Source: Fragilaria crotonensis
Lineage: Eukaryota; Bacillariophyta; Fragilariophyceae; Fragilariales; Fragilariaceae
Direction of reading: 5' to 3'
NCBI GenBank assembly: GCA_022925895.1
Contig: JAKSYS010000356.1
Location: forward strand, 1 to 62,236
Length of the DNA: 62,236 nucleotides
A program made the position numbers and the translations under genes. The notes beneath the pieces were generated by a model. The model saw only the letters and a program-made list of their open reading frames with translations, had not been told where the DNA came from and did no database searches. Of this stretch, positions 1 through 11,741 are shown piece by piece. Each line of letters starts with the position of its first letter. The first letter of the stretch is position 1.

Positions 1-890
1 CGATTCCTGCCTCTATTTCTTGCCCATTTAGTGATTTCTACGAGCATTCGATGATCAGACTGCATATTTTTTGTATAATCCAACGATGCAATGAGTATTT
101 AAGTGGACACTTTAACCAACCTATGATCTTGTCTACCTTTCTGATACCTCTGGTTGTGAGAGGGTTTATGCCAGCCTTGTTTCCCAGCCCACAAGAGCCG
201 AAATGTCTGGTTTGCAGAGGAAGAGACCTTCACAACACCTTCGTATTCAACCGCGAATGGTACCACCATTTAAAACGGCTGCTTGGGTTGAGGGCAAGTC
301 GACACCAATGATGACGATGGGCTCAATCACGCGGTCACCTTTAAGGTTGTCAACTTTAGATGCCAACCAGTGCCAACGGTGACTGAGTTTCTCGTACTGC
401 TACCGTGAGCCAGAAATGTCGCTGGAACAAACGCGGATTGCTTCTGATTATCAAAGAATGTTCGTCGTTCATTCAGAATCTCCTTGTGGCATGCTTGGAT
501 GGCTAGAGAGCGTTATACAACGAATACGCACCCTTGTTAAGAGCCCTTTGGTAACGGGCTTTTGTATCTACAGTCCTATTTCACCAGTTTCGAAGAAGAG
601 TGGCTACAACATAGGTATCATAGCACAGCGGAGGCCCGGAGGCGCCTCATTGGTACCTCAAAGGCTTGTCTCTTGGTTGCGATGGTTGTGACTGCAGGAT
701 AAGTTTGGTAGGGCGAAAACCTGCATCTGACGCGTCATCAGCGCAGCATCGGGGTTACCAAAAAGCCAACCACATCGGCACCGACGAAGTACTGAGTAGC
801 GATGTTTAGACGCAAGAGCATGTGATTCGAATCGGAAACTTTCCAATGAGGACACTTCGCTCAAGTCTTGTTGGTCCGGGTAGATCCAAA
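1..890 (-). pseudogene. Decayed glucosidase II alpha 3' fragment (copy A)
   Basis: This stretch is a degenerate copy of the 3' end of the glucosidase II alpha gene that is better preserved at 58878-61971. Bases 1-130 resemble the short spacer that follows the SET genes at 53590 and 58722, so a SET gene probably ends just left of the window. Bases 130-550 match the C-terminal beta-sandwich coding region on the minus strand. Bases 620-870 match the exon that carries the GADVGGFFGNPDAELMTR segment, seen here as a broken GNPDAALMTRQMQ. About 470 bp between these two blocks is missing relative to copy C. There is no usable reading frame. Copies A and B share a nearly identical stretch at 20-65 versus 53610-53655, which copy C does not, so A and B look like closer relatives. 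Confidence 0.8.
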
Positions 891-3290
891 GTGCTGCCTT
901 TCTTGACGAATGACTCTGAAGCTGTTCCTTATTGACTTGTGTCGTTGTGTATTGCTAAGTGCCAACTCTACGACTAGTAAACGTAATGATCCCTTAATCC
1001 GTTACATAAAACTATATATGATTACCAGTTTAGAAACTGGGCTACGGTGACTGTTCACTGTCATTGTTCACTGTCACTGTTCACTGTCGAATCGGTCGAC
1101 TGTGAATGAAACTCTCGCTAGAGTAGAGGTTAGATCCAACCGGCACTCAAAATACTCGACAGGCGTCGTATTACTGGTCGTCGAATTCGGTTTATGTGAT
1201 TATGTGTGAATGAACCGGGGCCGATGAGTAGGATGCGAGGGAGACGGATACATCGGATGCCAATCGTCACTCTCGCCTTCTTTCATTTTCTCTCTTGTTC
1301 CATGCATCGGAAAGGCGTTTCCTGCGATACCTTGTCGTGATAAAATTAATATCGTGAGCAATACGATCATCATGTGGAATAGACGACAATCGTTGGCCGC
1401 TCATTTTTGAACCTGAAAATCTAACTGAAAAGGATACGGCGGATGACTGCACCCGATGACGTCAAGTGGATTGTTGTTGGAACAGTATTCGTCTTGCATG
1501 TATCCCTGTGACCTCCTCAAAAGTGGCGTACGCCAACCATTGATACTTTTCATCCAGAAGTGGCATGTTTATCCACTAAATATGGCATCTGGTGGCATCC
1601 ACAAATATGGTACAAGTACAGTAGACATGGTACAATGATGACATAAGTGATCAGTACCTGACCACCTACCGTACCATTTTACCTAGCACTAACTACCGTG
1701 AATCTCTCTGGTTAAGAGTTAAGAGCCCATGAATTGGGAATTGTGAGTGATTTGACACCTTTTTGCGGGGTGGGTCTTAAACTACATTAACCGAGAGCAA
1801 GATTCTGTGCAAATGCGGAGCATAAAAATAGGCGTTTTACCTGCCTTCTTTCTTGGCGCGCGTTTCTTGTGAGAAACGTGACTGTTGTTGCTTCTCATTT
1901 TGGTTTGTTGAAATCCGTCAACATTGTTGTGATTCACCTATAACTTTGAACAGAAATCATTCATAACGTCGCCTGATTACAATGTAGGTGTTCTTGTAAA
2001 TGAAATGGAGGAAGCCGTTTCTGGCCTCTTTTCCGTCACGTTATCCATTCTAGTTAGAGCGAAGTACTACTGGATTGGCATGCACATGTCTGGAAAACAA
2101 CAACGCTTTCTTGCGGGAGTGGGTCTTATCCTAGCTACGTGGTGTCTTTACCAGAGAGATTTATGGTAGTACTGAAAATGCTGGGAGCACCATGGAATCC
2201 CAAAAGACGGACGCCAAAGCATTTATGATGTATGACTGGCAAAGGTACATGTATGAATAGATCATGCCAATTGGATTCGAGCCAACTCTATATTTTCTTT
2301 TCGATTAAAAATGAACGCAAAGCCAACGGGAGGTTCTACATCGCACATACGACAAAAAAGTTAAATGTGGCATTTGGTGGCTCATTTTGCAAAAGTGCCA
2401 CTTTTTAAGAGGCCTGATCCACAAAAACTTTGTTTCTGTGTTAAAGGAAAGCAATCTAATATGTGCAACGTCGTCCCAACACACAAGTACCATATCAGCA
2501 AGAGATTCAATGAACAGTCAAGGACGAGGAAAGCAGATAGTACCAACTAAGTCAGATTGGCCGAGGATATAGTAGTAAGCAATTAAGTCAGATAAGCCGA
2601 GGATATAGTAGTGAGAAAGTTTAGACCGGACAAGTTGCATCAACTTGCTCCCCTTACTTCCAACATGTTTAACTCACCCGGCAACAAAGTGTAGAGTTCA
2701 TAGTAGCTAATCTATAACACTATGGTCAGATTTGAGTTTGAAGCATTGCTGCTTCTTAGTCTCACCAGAATCTGACTTCCTGACACACCACTGATGATGG
2801 AGGATTGGGCTTCTGACAAGCTCAGCACTGAAGAACTTTGCGAATTATGACTCTAAAAGAAACTGAAATCATGGCCCAAATTGATGATGGGCGGGGCCGC
2901 AGAGGGCACAGTTCTTGAAGAGGAAGTGCCAGCAGGCCCAGATGCAACGGTTTTAACGGCGGGACAGCCGTGATGAATGACCAAGAGGAGATGACACATT
3001 TACCCAAAAATCTGTCCATTCTACAAGTGGGATCATAGCTTACAGTTGCTGGTACAACAATAAGAGAATACTAGCCATTTCTACTATTTCAACCAGCCGA
3101 ATGGAATGCTTACAAAACTAAACCACTTACTTCACCAACTCCATTATTACAACAACACCAGGCACTTGGGATGCATTTCATTACTACTAGTTCTGCAATA
3201 CATCTCCAATTTTCCAATTTTTGTGCGTGTCATCATTTTCACTTCCCACTGAAATTTTCTTGCCCTGTGATGTTATCTTGAATTGTGATC
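891..3290. other. Intergenic, no gene recognised
   Basis: I see no convincing gene in this 2.4 kb. It holds short local repeats: GTTCACTGTC copies near 1045-1090, and a 30-bp direct repeat at 2548-2577 and 2584-2613 with two mismatches. It ends at the target site of the gypsy element. Confidence 0.6.
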
Positions 3291-3295
3291 AGCAA
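3291..3295. repeat. Target site duplication AGCAA, left
   Basis: AGCAA sits immediately before the left LTR and again immediately after the right LTR at 8496-8500. A perfect 5-bp duplication is the expected footprint of LTR-retrotransposon integration. Confidence 0.9.
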
Positions 3296-3679
3296 TGCCC
3301 TACGCGCGAAGTAATCAGTTTTATTTTGGAGGCTAATTTGTAGCTAGTTTTAAAGGATTAATAGTTGCACCTTATTAAAAGTTATGAGACTAGTTTTTAA
3401 AACAAGAGAGCAGTCCCATCCTTGGTGGGATTGGACTGTTCTCTTTCATTCATCTAGGAGACTCAGTGAGTCTCCAAGAGATGTCAGACAGTTCTCATTC
3501 TACTGTTGTAGGGTTGTACTGTTGTACAGGATCAGTGTTCTATTGTTGCACTGTACTATGGTATTACTAGTCTACCGGTATATCCAAGTACTATACATGG
3601 CCATTGTATTGTAGTACTGGATACTAGTAATATAGTATACTGTATCGCACTACGCTAAGGGCACGTGCGGTGTACTGCA
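3296..3679 (-). repeat. Gypsy LTR (3' LTR of the element)
   Basis: It starts TGCCCTACGCGC and ends GTGTACTGCA. It matches 8114-8495 almost perfectly. Differences seen: an extra G near 3308, an extra C near 3474, and G versus C in the GTTGTAGGG/GTTGTACGG stretch near 3513. Confidence 0.95.
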
Positions 3680-3850
3680 CTCGCTTCCCTAATTGGGCGT
3701 ACGCGTTCTTTATATGGTGTTAGTCGACGTATGTTGACACGTTCATTGACAATGCCACGTTGAATGCGTACTGTACCATTAGCATAGGTTTCAGTAATCC
3801 GATAAGGTCCCGTACGTGGGGCGGATAATTTGGAGATCAGTCCTGGTTTT

Positions 3851-6709
3851 CTAGTAGGACTTTTTCGCCAACACGGTACTCGTGTTCAATGCGTTTAGCA
3901 TTTTCCTTTTATTATTGGCGTTAATAGTATCTTGCTTACGTTGTCTTATCCTAGCCCAATCCGTCTTTAATTGGATGGGCAACAACATATCGCGTCCAAA
4001 TACTAACTGTCCGGGTGTAGCATCTAATGTAGTATGTACTGTACTACGTATTGCCCACGCAGCTGCACTTAGAACGGTCCCCAAGGGTCATTCGCATCGA
4101 GTTCTTTTTGTTCGAGTTCGAATGTCCGAAGTGCATTACCCAGTACTTGATGTACTCGTTCTACAATACCGTTTGATTGTGGGTTGTAACTGGATGACGG
4201 TTTTTCTTTCATACCATAATTCTCGCACATTTGTTTGAATTGTGCTTTGAATTCGAACCGTTATCATACCCTATATGTATGGTGGATATCTCATCAACCA
4301 CGTATTATTAAACGCTTCCATAACAGTATGTGCGTTCTTATCTGGTATTGCTATGACTTCGAACCATCCTGTTACGGGATCAATCATAGTCAACGCACGA
4401 AGTGTATGCGTAGACGTTGGAGTACGTACAACGTATGGTCCAATCAAGTCTACGTTTACACGAGACCAGGAAGTTCTTCAGCTTCCTTAGGAGGTAAGTG
4501 TCCATACTTCTTCCTTTGTTTCTTAAATAGTTGACACGTACGACCGTCTTACAGAATGTCTCAACGTGACTACGTAATTTTGGCCACGTACATGTTTGTC
4601 GTCGTTGCTTCAGTGCGTGATTCGCCTGGGTGTGCTAGATACTCATGATACCAAGCCACTACGCGTTGTTGAAGTTGAATAGGAATATATATTTTCCTTG
4701 GTACGTAATGACCTCAACTCCTTCAATTGTTTTGGTATTGAAGTTCTGACTTTTGATTTCGTACTTCTTCGTTTAAGCTCATTATCTAACCGTTGGTATT
4801 TAGCGATTAGCATAGGACTTAACGGAAAGTCAGTTTCTTTAACGTCTGTTTTGTCATGAAGATGTAAGCCATCGTCATTTGTAGGCTCTGTTGGTAACTT
4901 CTCATTGAAGTTCGCATCTAATCTTGACAAGGCGTCAGCAATGACGTTCTTTTCTCCTTTTATATGTAGAAAGGTAGGTCCAAACTCTTCTATCAGGAGT
5001 CTCCATCGTATTATACGATCAGTGGACATTTTCTGATATAGGAGATTCTTATGATCGGTATGTACTATCAGTTTTGACCTAATAGTATATTTTTGAATTC
5101 CTTAAGTGTTTCTACTATGGATAACAGCTCTTGTTCACCAGTCGTGTAACGTTTTGAGCGCTGTTAAGTTTCCTACTGTAGAAAGCTAACGGACGGTCAT
5201 TTTGCATTATGACTGCTCCCAGTTGATAATCACTGGAGTCCGTATAAATGTGAAAGTCTTTTGAGAAGTCAGGATAAGCCAGTAATGTCTCTCGACTTAT
5301 TATGGCCTTAATGTCTTCAAATGCTTTCTGTTCTTTATCGTGCCAAATAAATTTAGCTTTGGCAGAACACAGCGCCGTAAGCGGTGCTAGTATGTGACTT
5401 CTACGTCGCCACATGTCACGGTAGTAATTGATCATACCTAAGAAACGTCTTAACTGCCGTTTGGTAGTTGGTGGTGTCAGCCGCATAATCGCTTCCACTT
5501 TCTTAGGTTGAGGTTGGATACCGCGACGAGTAATCCAATATCCTAAGTAATCAAGCTCGGTCACAGCGAACGAGGATTTACGTAGGTTAACGGCAAAGCC
5601 AACATCAGTTAGGCGTTGCAACACGAGTTCAACATGCTGAAGATGGTCCTCGTAGGAACCTGCTGTTGTAATCAGTATGTCATCTAAGCACGCACATTAG
5701 GCAAATCGCCCATAATGTCATTAATTATGGCCTGAAAGATGTCAGGACTGCCATTCAAACCCATAGGTAGGCGACAGTAGCGATATTTGCCCCAGGGTAC
5801 AATCATTGTACATAGATAGCTGGATTCTTTATCCAGGACAATATGGTAGTAGCCCATACTTAAGTCCAGAGCCGTTGCCCAATTAAACCCTTCAAGTTTC
5901 TGAAGAAGGTCTGCAATCTTGGGTAACGGGTATGGTTTACGTATTACCTATTAAGTACACGAAAGTCCGTTAGGACTCGAACGTCACCAGTCTTTTAGGC
6001 TGTATGAACGTTGGTGCCGCCCACTCGAGTCATTGCACTTCGTTAATACTCCTATGTCACATAAACGTTGAATTTCTTTCTTCGTTGTTTCCTCGTAGCA
6101 TTTTGGTACAGGGAACGGACGAGCGTGATACGGCTTCTCATCCTTACTTAAGGGCCGTAGTTCGAGATGTACAGGCGGTACATTGAGTACGCCCAGTCCT
6201 CCACTAAACAACTTCGGATACTTTCGTAGCGAACGTACGAGTTGTTTTGTTGATCGTTACTTAGGTGCGTATCCATGTGTGCGTAGTCATCCAGATCTAA
6301 CGCACTATAGTCTGCATCCAGTATACGTTTCTGCCTCGCTTCTGCTTCCTTGAGTACCGTAGGTTCGATACTGTGGTAGTAGATAGCTGTAGCATTCTGT
6401 AGATCGGATATTACGTGTTTTCTTTCATGGGAATTTCTACACCTTCCCATACTATCCGTTGTGTATTGAAATTAATTTCGATACCCAATTCTGATAGTAA
6501 ATCTGCACCGATGATCATGTCATACTGTGCATTCTTGCAGAACGTATGTGTCCTCGTGACACACCCATTGTACTATCTTTGACGTACTAAACTCGGGTAA
6601 TTTGAATTTAATTTCCCGTTGCAGTTTCGTTACGAATTGACCACCCATAGTGTGCCATCGTGTATGTGATGTTTTGAATACCGGTCCAGTTAAGCCCCGT
6701 ATCGCATCC
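3851..6709 (-). pseudogene. Gypsy Pol: RT, RNase H, integrase (frameshifted)
   Basis: The minus strand encodes, in several frames, the polyprotein that copies the element RNA and integrates the cDNA. The N-terminal RT segment lies at 5984-6211 (PPVHLELRPLSK). The RT catalytic box reads ACLDDILITTAGS near 5680, an LDD form of the usual xxDD. The RT thumb and RNase H are at 5115-5624, with YTDSSDYQLGAVI and RPLAFYSRKLNSAQ. The RNase H end and tether, with IADALSRLDA, are at 4643-5029. The integrase core runs below that, and its C-terminal part at 3851-4084 carries the AWAIRSTVHTTLDATPGQL segment typical of gypsy integrases. Frame changes and stops separate these blocks, so no intact Pol can be made from this sequence as given. 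Confidence 0.9.
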
Positions 6710-8079
6710 TTATATAATTGTCGCAGATGCTCCAGTGTCTAGCAAAATGCGAACAATGCCGGGTTTGCCTGTTCCCATCACTTCGCCCACGACTTCGGTG
6801 GTTTTGTGTTTTTGTTTTTGTCTCTTACTGCCATGGCCATCTTTGGATGGCAATATCTCACTAGAAAATGAACCAAAGTAGATGGAACTTTCGTCACTAT
6901 CTTCTTTAGTCTCTACTGTGCTAATGGTTGTCTTGGGACTGAACATTTCCACGATTTCTGCATCCGAATTCTCGGGTGTAAAGTCGCGGACCTTACGCTT
7001 GCCAGACTTCGGGTTGCGTGGAAGACGCTCAAGGATAGCGTTAAGCTGCTCCTGCGTCATCAAGACATTTCGGTCGGTAAAACCGACATTTTTCTTACCA
7101 GGTTTCTGTTTCCCCTTGTTCTCAGGGTTAAACCAACAGTCTTTCGTAGTATGATTCGTACGACCGCAATGCGCACACTTCTTATACTTAGACGACTGTG
7201 TTTTGGCCGTTGCCATTTTGTCAGCGGACTTACCGTTCCAATTGCCCTTTTTCGTGCCCTCAGGGTTATCGGTTTGTCCACCTTACGACGTTTGGCCTCA
7301 AGTGCCTGTCTGAGTTCAAGTTTCTCAAAATAATCAACAGTGCCTTGAAAATCGAACTTATAAAGCTCGATGTTCGCACCAAGAATGACCGCTTGCCATT
7401 CTTCAGGCTTCGCCTGGTTGAGAATTTGAATCAAGTCGTCATCAGACAATTTAGACGGTTCAGCCTTACCTTCTTCCCGTGGAAAATACGGTAAGTAATT
7501 ATTTAGCTCGCGCGTAGCAAAGTTACGAACCGTATGACTTCCAAGACGTAGGTAATGCTGCATGTACACCACCTGCTTCTGGTACGCATGCAAGATTGGG
7601 AAGTAAGACTTACCAACTTCCGTCATTACCAGCTGGAAAATCTCGTTTGAGTCTTCCTCTGTCGTGCGGGACCCGCTACGTTCTCCGTATCGAGTCTACG
7701 CCACGTTTGCTGGAATTTGTCTCTTGCACTGCCCTTAAGTAGTGCAAGAGCCATAGACGCTTTTTGTTCGCCAGACTCGAGCGGATAGTCACGAATGACC
7801 TCCTCGAGCTCTATGCGCCACTTCACCCACGCTTCTGAGGTGTCGTAGTCTCCAAACAAACGAATTCTCTTTTCGATATTTTTGGAGTTCGCATTTCCGG
7901 CTTCAATCGGGACGTCGATTTTTATAGTTGCCCTCATCGTCAGATTTCTCTGTCGATTTCTTGGGCCTATCAAAATAAATCGACGGCGGATTCAACGCGA
8001 GGTTCGACTGACGGAATGCGACATGTTCCGCAGACGAATTTTCAGACGCTTTGCGCTTACCTTTATTTTTGTTCGTCAT
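6710..8079 (-). pseudogene. Gypsy Gag and protease (frameshifted)
   Basis: Gag begins at the ATG ending at 8079 with a basic stretch (MTNKNKGKRKASENSS). It continues in another frame (7626-7973) with a retrotransposon capsid-like segment (GDYDTSEAWVKWRIELEE), then 7250-7626 in a third frame. A CCHC zinc knuckle (CAHCGRTNHTTKDCW) lies near 7137-7180, and an aspartic-protease active site (LLDTGASATII) lies near 6715-6745 at the end of this part. Gag would package the RNA and protease would process the polyprotein. At least three frame breaks are needed to join the pieces. Because the LTRs are almost identical, these breaks are either recent or assembly errors. Confidence 0.88.
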
Positions 8080-8113
8080 GGTGATGTACTGACTACTGGG
8101 AGTGAATTCACTG

Positions 8114-8495
8114 TGCCCTACGCGCAAGTAATCAGTTTTATTTTGGAGGCTAATTTGTAGCTAGTTTTAAAGGATTAATAGTTGCACCTTATTAAAAGTT
8201 ATGAGACTAGTTTTTAAAACAAGAGAGCAGTCCCATCCTTGGTGGGATTGGACTGTTCTCTTTCATTCATCTAGGAGACTCAGTGAGTCTCAAGAGATGT
8301 CAGACAGTTCTCATTCTACTGTTGTACGGTTGTACTGTTGTACAGGATCAGTGTTCTATTGTTGCACTGTACTATGGTATTACTAGTCTACCGGTATATC
8401 CAAGTACTATACATGGCCATTGTATTGTAGTACTGGATACTAGTAATATAGTATACTGTATCGCACTACGCTAAGGGCACGTGCGGTGTACTGCA
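8114..8495 (-). repeat. Gypsy LTR (5' LTR of the element)
   Basis: This is the second copy of the LTR, TG to CA, followed directly by the AGCAA target duplication at 8496-8500. As the 5' LTR of a minus-strand element it should carry the promoter. No TATA box is claimed. Confidence 0.95.
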
Positions 8496-8500
8496 AGCAA

Positions 8501-10041
8501 GACACCAAAATTAGCATCATTCATGACATTGTTGTCAATTTTTTCATGATTTTGTACTCCAATCTGTTCAATTCTGCCTTTTGTTATTCAGTATGTTGTA
8601 TGTTGAATCTTCTGACTCCATTGACACTGGTCATGATTTAGCACCACACATGTGGTATTATGTCTCATTAATGATGTGCAATGTGTCATTTGTGACGGAG
8701 CACAGTTTAATATCACTTAAGCATTCTTTGTCCATCCTGGCACCCGGCACTGGTGCTCCAATTCTTGCAGTGCAATCCTAGATGCTGAAGTTTGCAACCA
8801 TTTTGAGATGGACGTCAGCAGGTGTCAGGTATCAGGATGAACAATGAAGAATACTTAATGCAGGACTTGCAGCACTGCCATTGCATCCACCTGAATTCTG
8901 GCAAATTGCAAAGAATAAACCATCAGCTATATGATTGTGAATGCAGTGCCACTACTTGGGCAGATCCATCATTGTCACCGAATCGCACGTCGGCTAGGAC
9001 GTCGCGCAACAACATCACGTAATTTGTTCGTTCGCCCATGTTGGGGGAGCGAGGGGGTCCGGTGGCAATGGAATCCAGTAGCAGCCTTAATGAATCTTAA
9101 CCTCAAGCAAGTGGAATCGCAGTGTTTCATTGAAATCAAAACCTTCAATTCCAATGCTTAGGGTTGCTTTCCAAACTCACCCCACAAAATCAATGATGTG
9201 CTGAAAATTTGTGATTGCAAATACCGGTAGATACTTCTCCAGGGCAAGCAAGGTCACCTAGTAGTTCGGACAAGATCCTTGACGGTGATTTGGTTCTTTG
9301 TCGTTTCACCATAGCATTTTTCTGAAAATCATACATTCGAGGATGACGTAAGGCTTAGATTAAGTCTCTCGAGGCACTCTACCACACTGAGTGCAAGTAC
9401 TCTCCTCACACGTGAGGACATCAACTGTAACAATTCTGTCCCAGGGTTTGAAAGTTTGAAACGCATTTGATAGAACTTCGGCTACGAGGTTGTACACAGC
9501 CTGAAAGCATATTTGGAGTTTGGATTTCAACTCTTGGCATTTTTCAGGTTCTATTGTCTATTGCACAGCGCACTGCAAGTACACCATCGGTTCGGAGGGC
9601 GGACGCAAGGACTCAATAACTTCGATGGTGAAAGTTACAACTCTACATAAAAATTCCAGCACTGTGTGTGAGTGCGTACCGTGAACCGTGAACCGTTACC
9701 CAGGAGCCAGGAGCCGGAGCTGGGTCATAGCCACATAGCCGCCCCCTCCAATCCTCCACTAAATTTGGTTTTTTTTAACAGATTCTACTCTGTTTTCAGC
9801 TTGATGTGTAATTTGATACAAATCCTGAATCCTGTGTCCGGACTGTGCTGTCGAATCTGAATTTGCATCACGACATTTACTCGAGAAGTCCAATTGAACT
9901 CGTTGTTATTGCGCACTTCTCTCTACGGTGCATCTGTATCTTCAGCAATCGTCGCCACATCTCACAGAGTGTTTATCGTTGTCATCGTCGTGGCACACAT
10001 TCGCATTCTCACATTCACAAAACAACAGCTAATCCAACATC
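8501..10041. other. Intergenic and 5' region of argininosuccinate lyase
   Basis: No gene recognised in 1.5 kb. Near 9680-9720 there are short tandem copies of GTGAACC and AGGAGCC. The last few hundred bases must contain the promoter and 5' UTR of the lyase gene, but I cannot point to a specific element. Confidence 0.6.
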
Positions 10042-11555
10042 ATGGCGAGCGGTACGTTGCCACTTTGCACTACTTTGTCCTCCATGACGACCACGACTCT
10101 ATTGTAGTATTGTCGCACTGCGTATGTCATCTCTAACTGTCAACTGTTGTCGGACACAACTTGTCCTTTGCAGGAGCACGAGGTGGCCTCTTTGGGGCTG
10201 GAGGACGATTCAAGGGAGGCACTGATCCCATCATGGAAAAGTTTAACGAAAGTATCTCCTTCGACAAGCGCATGTGGAAGGAAGATTTGAATGGATCGGT
10301 GGCTTACGCCAAGGCAATCGCCAAGGCTGGCATCATCACCGACGAAGAGAGCAATCTCCTCGTCGAGGGCCTCGAGAAGGTTCGCGAAGAGTGGGCAAAC
10401 GGAGCATTCGAGATCAAGGCGGGAGATGAAGACATTCACACCGCTAACGAGCGTCGTTTGACGGAAATTATTGGGCCCACTGGTGGCAAGCTTCACACTG
10501 GTCGCAGCCGAAATGACCAAGTTGCGACCGATACTCGCCTCTGGACCGTCGCTGCCGAACGCGACATTCTTAATGACATGGCAACTATTATTTCAGCAGG
10601 CGCTGAATACGCCAAGGAACACATTGACGTACTCATGGCCGGATACACTCACTTGCAACCCGCTCAGCCTATTCGTTTCTCACATTGGATCTGCAGTCAC
10701 TTGGTCGCTCTCATGCGTGACGCCCAGCGCCTCAAGGAAATGATCCCCCGCGCCAACATGTGTCCGCTGGGATCCGGTGCCCTGGCTGGCAACGCCTTTG
10801 GCGTCGACCGAGAGTTCCTCGCCGCCGAACTCGGCTTTGACGGTGTCACTCCCAACTCCCTCGACGCTGTCTGCGATCGCGATTTCGTTGTAGAATTCCT
10901 CATGTGGAGCACTCTCATGCTGACACACTTGAGTCAATTCGCAGAAGACGTCATCATCACCAACCTCCTCAAGGGAGTAGACATTGATGATGCCTACGCA
11001 ACTGGTTCCTCCCTGATGCCGCAAAAGAAGAACCCCGACGCACTCGAGCTCCTCCGCGGCAAGGCCGGAATCGCCCTCGGCCGTGCCGTTGGTTTTACAG
11101 CCACCCTCAAGGGCCTCCCTCGTGCCTACAATAAGGACTTGCAAGAAGACAAGGTCCCACTGTTCCAGGCCGTTGACACGGTCAAGGACTGTCTTGCCAT
11201 TGCGACGGGAGTTATTGTTACCATGAAACCAAATCCTGATATGCTGAAAAAGGCACTCTGTCCGGAAATGTTGGCCACCGATTTGGCCGACTACTTGGTC
11301 CGTCGGGGTGTGCCATTCCGCGAAACACATCATATTAGTGGTGCGTGCGTGCGATTGGCAGAAGAGCAGAAGGTCAGCATCGATACGTTGACGTTGGAAC
11401 AGTTGCAAGCTATTGATTCGCGTTTCGAAGAGGATGTTATGCAGGTTTGGGATTATGAAGTAAGTGTGGAGCGTAAGAGTTCGACCGGTGGAACTTCCAA
11501 GGCGAGTGTCATGAAGCAGATTGATGACCTCATGGCATTTGCTGCCGCTCTGTGA
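10042..11555 (+). CDS. ASL: Argininosuccinate lyase
   Basis: This enzyme splits argininosuccinate into arginine and fumarate, the last step of arginine synthesis and part of the diatom urea cycle. It belongs to the fumarase/aspartase superfamily and works as a tetramer. The protein is about 463 aa, the normal family length. Visible motifs are HTGRSRNDQVATD near residue 108, GYTHLQPAQPIRFSHW near 158, and the family signature GSSLMPQKKNPD near 281, whose serine loop holds the catalytic base. The gene needs an intron to reach an ATG: exon 1 is only ten coding bases (10042-10051, ATGGCGAGCG), the intron is 10052-10173 (GTACGT to TTTGCAG), and exon 2 runs 10174-11555. The phase is consistent. No obvious organelle presequence is seen on the short N-terminus. 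Confidence 0.96.
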
Positions 11556-11741
11556 GTTCACACAACTATATAGAGAGTATACAAAGCTTTAATAGATTAG
11601 GTTGCATTATCATTATTTATATTTCTAAGGATGACCAAGTTCCATCCTAGCCTCGACTGCAGGCGTCGTTCAGTCGCTCAAATTCTTAACTATCTGTTTA
11701 GGCATTCTGACAATTCTCCTGCCAATAGCATAGCATCTATA

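Larger units (their letters stand above)
3296..8495 (-). mobile_element. Ty3/gypsy LTR retrotransposon
   Basis: A 5.2-kb element reading on the minus strand, bounded by LTRs of 384 and 382 bp that start TG and end CA, with an AGCAA target duplication on both sides. The internal order on the minus strand is Gag with zinc knuckle, aspartic protease, reverse transcriptase, RNase H, integrase, which is the Ty3/gypsy order. The LTRs differ by one substitution and two single-base indels, so insertion is recent. Despite this, the coding region is split by several frame breaks. The leader between the 5' LTR (8114) and the first Gag ATG (8079) is only about 34 nt, and I could not identify the tRNA that would match the primer-binding site. 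Confidence 0.95.

Noticed and set aside
10680-11561. 293-aa open frame on the minus strand opposite argininosuccinate lyase
   Set aside because: It is a shadow of a GC-rich, codon-biased real gene on the plus strand; no motif and no conserved start.
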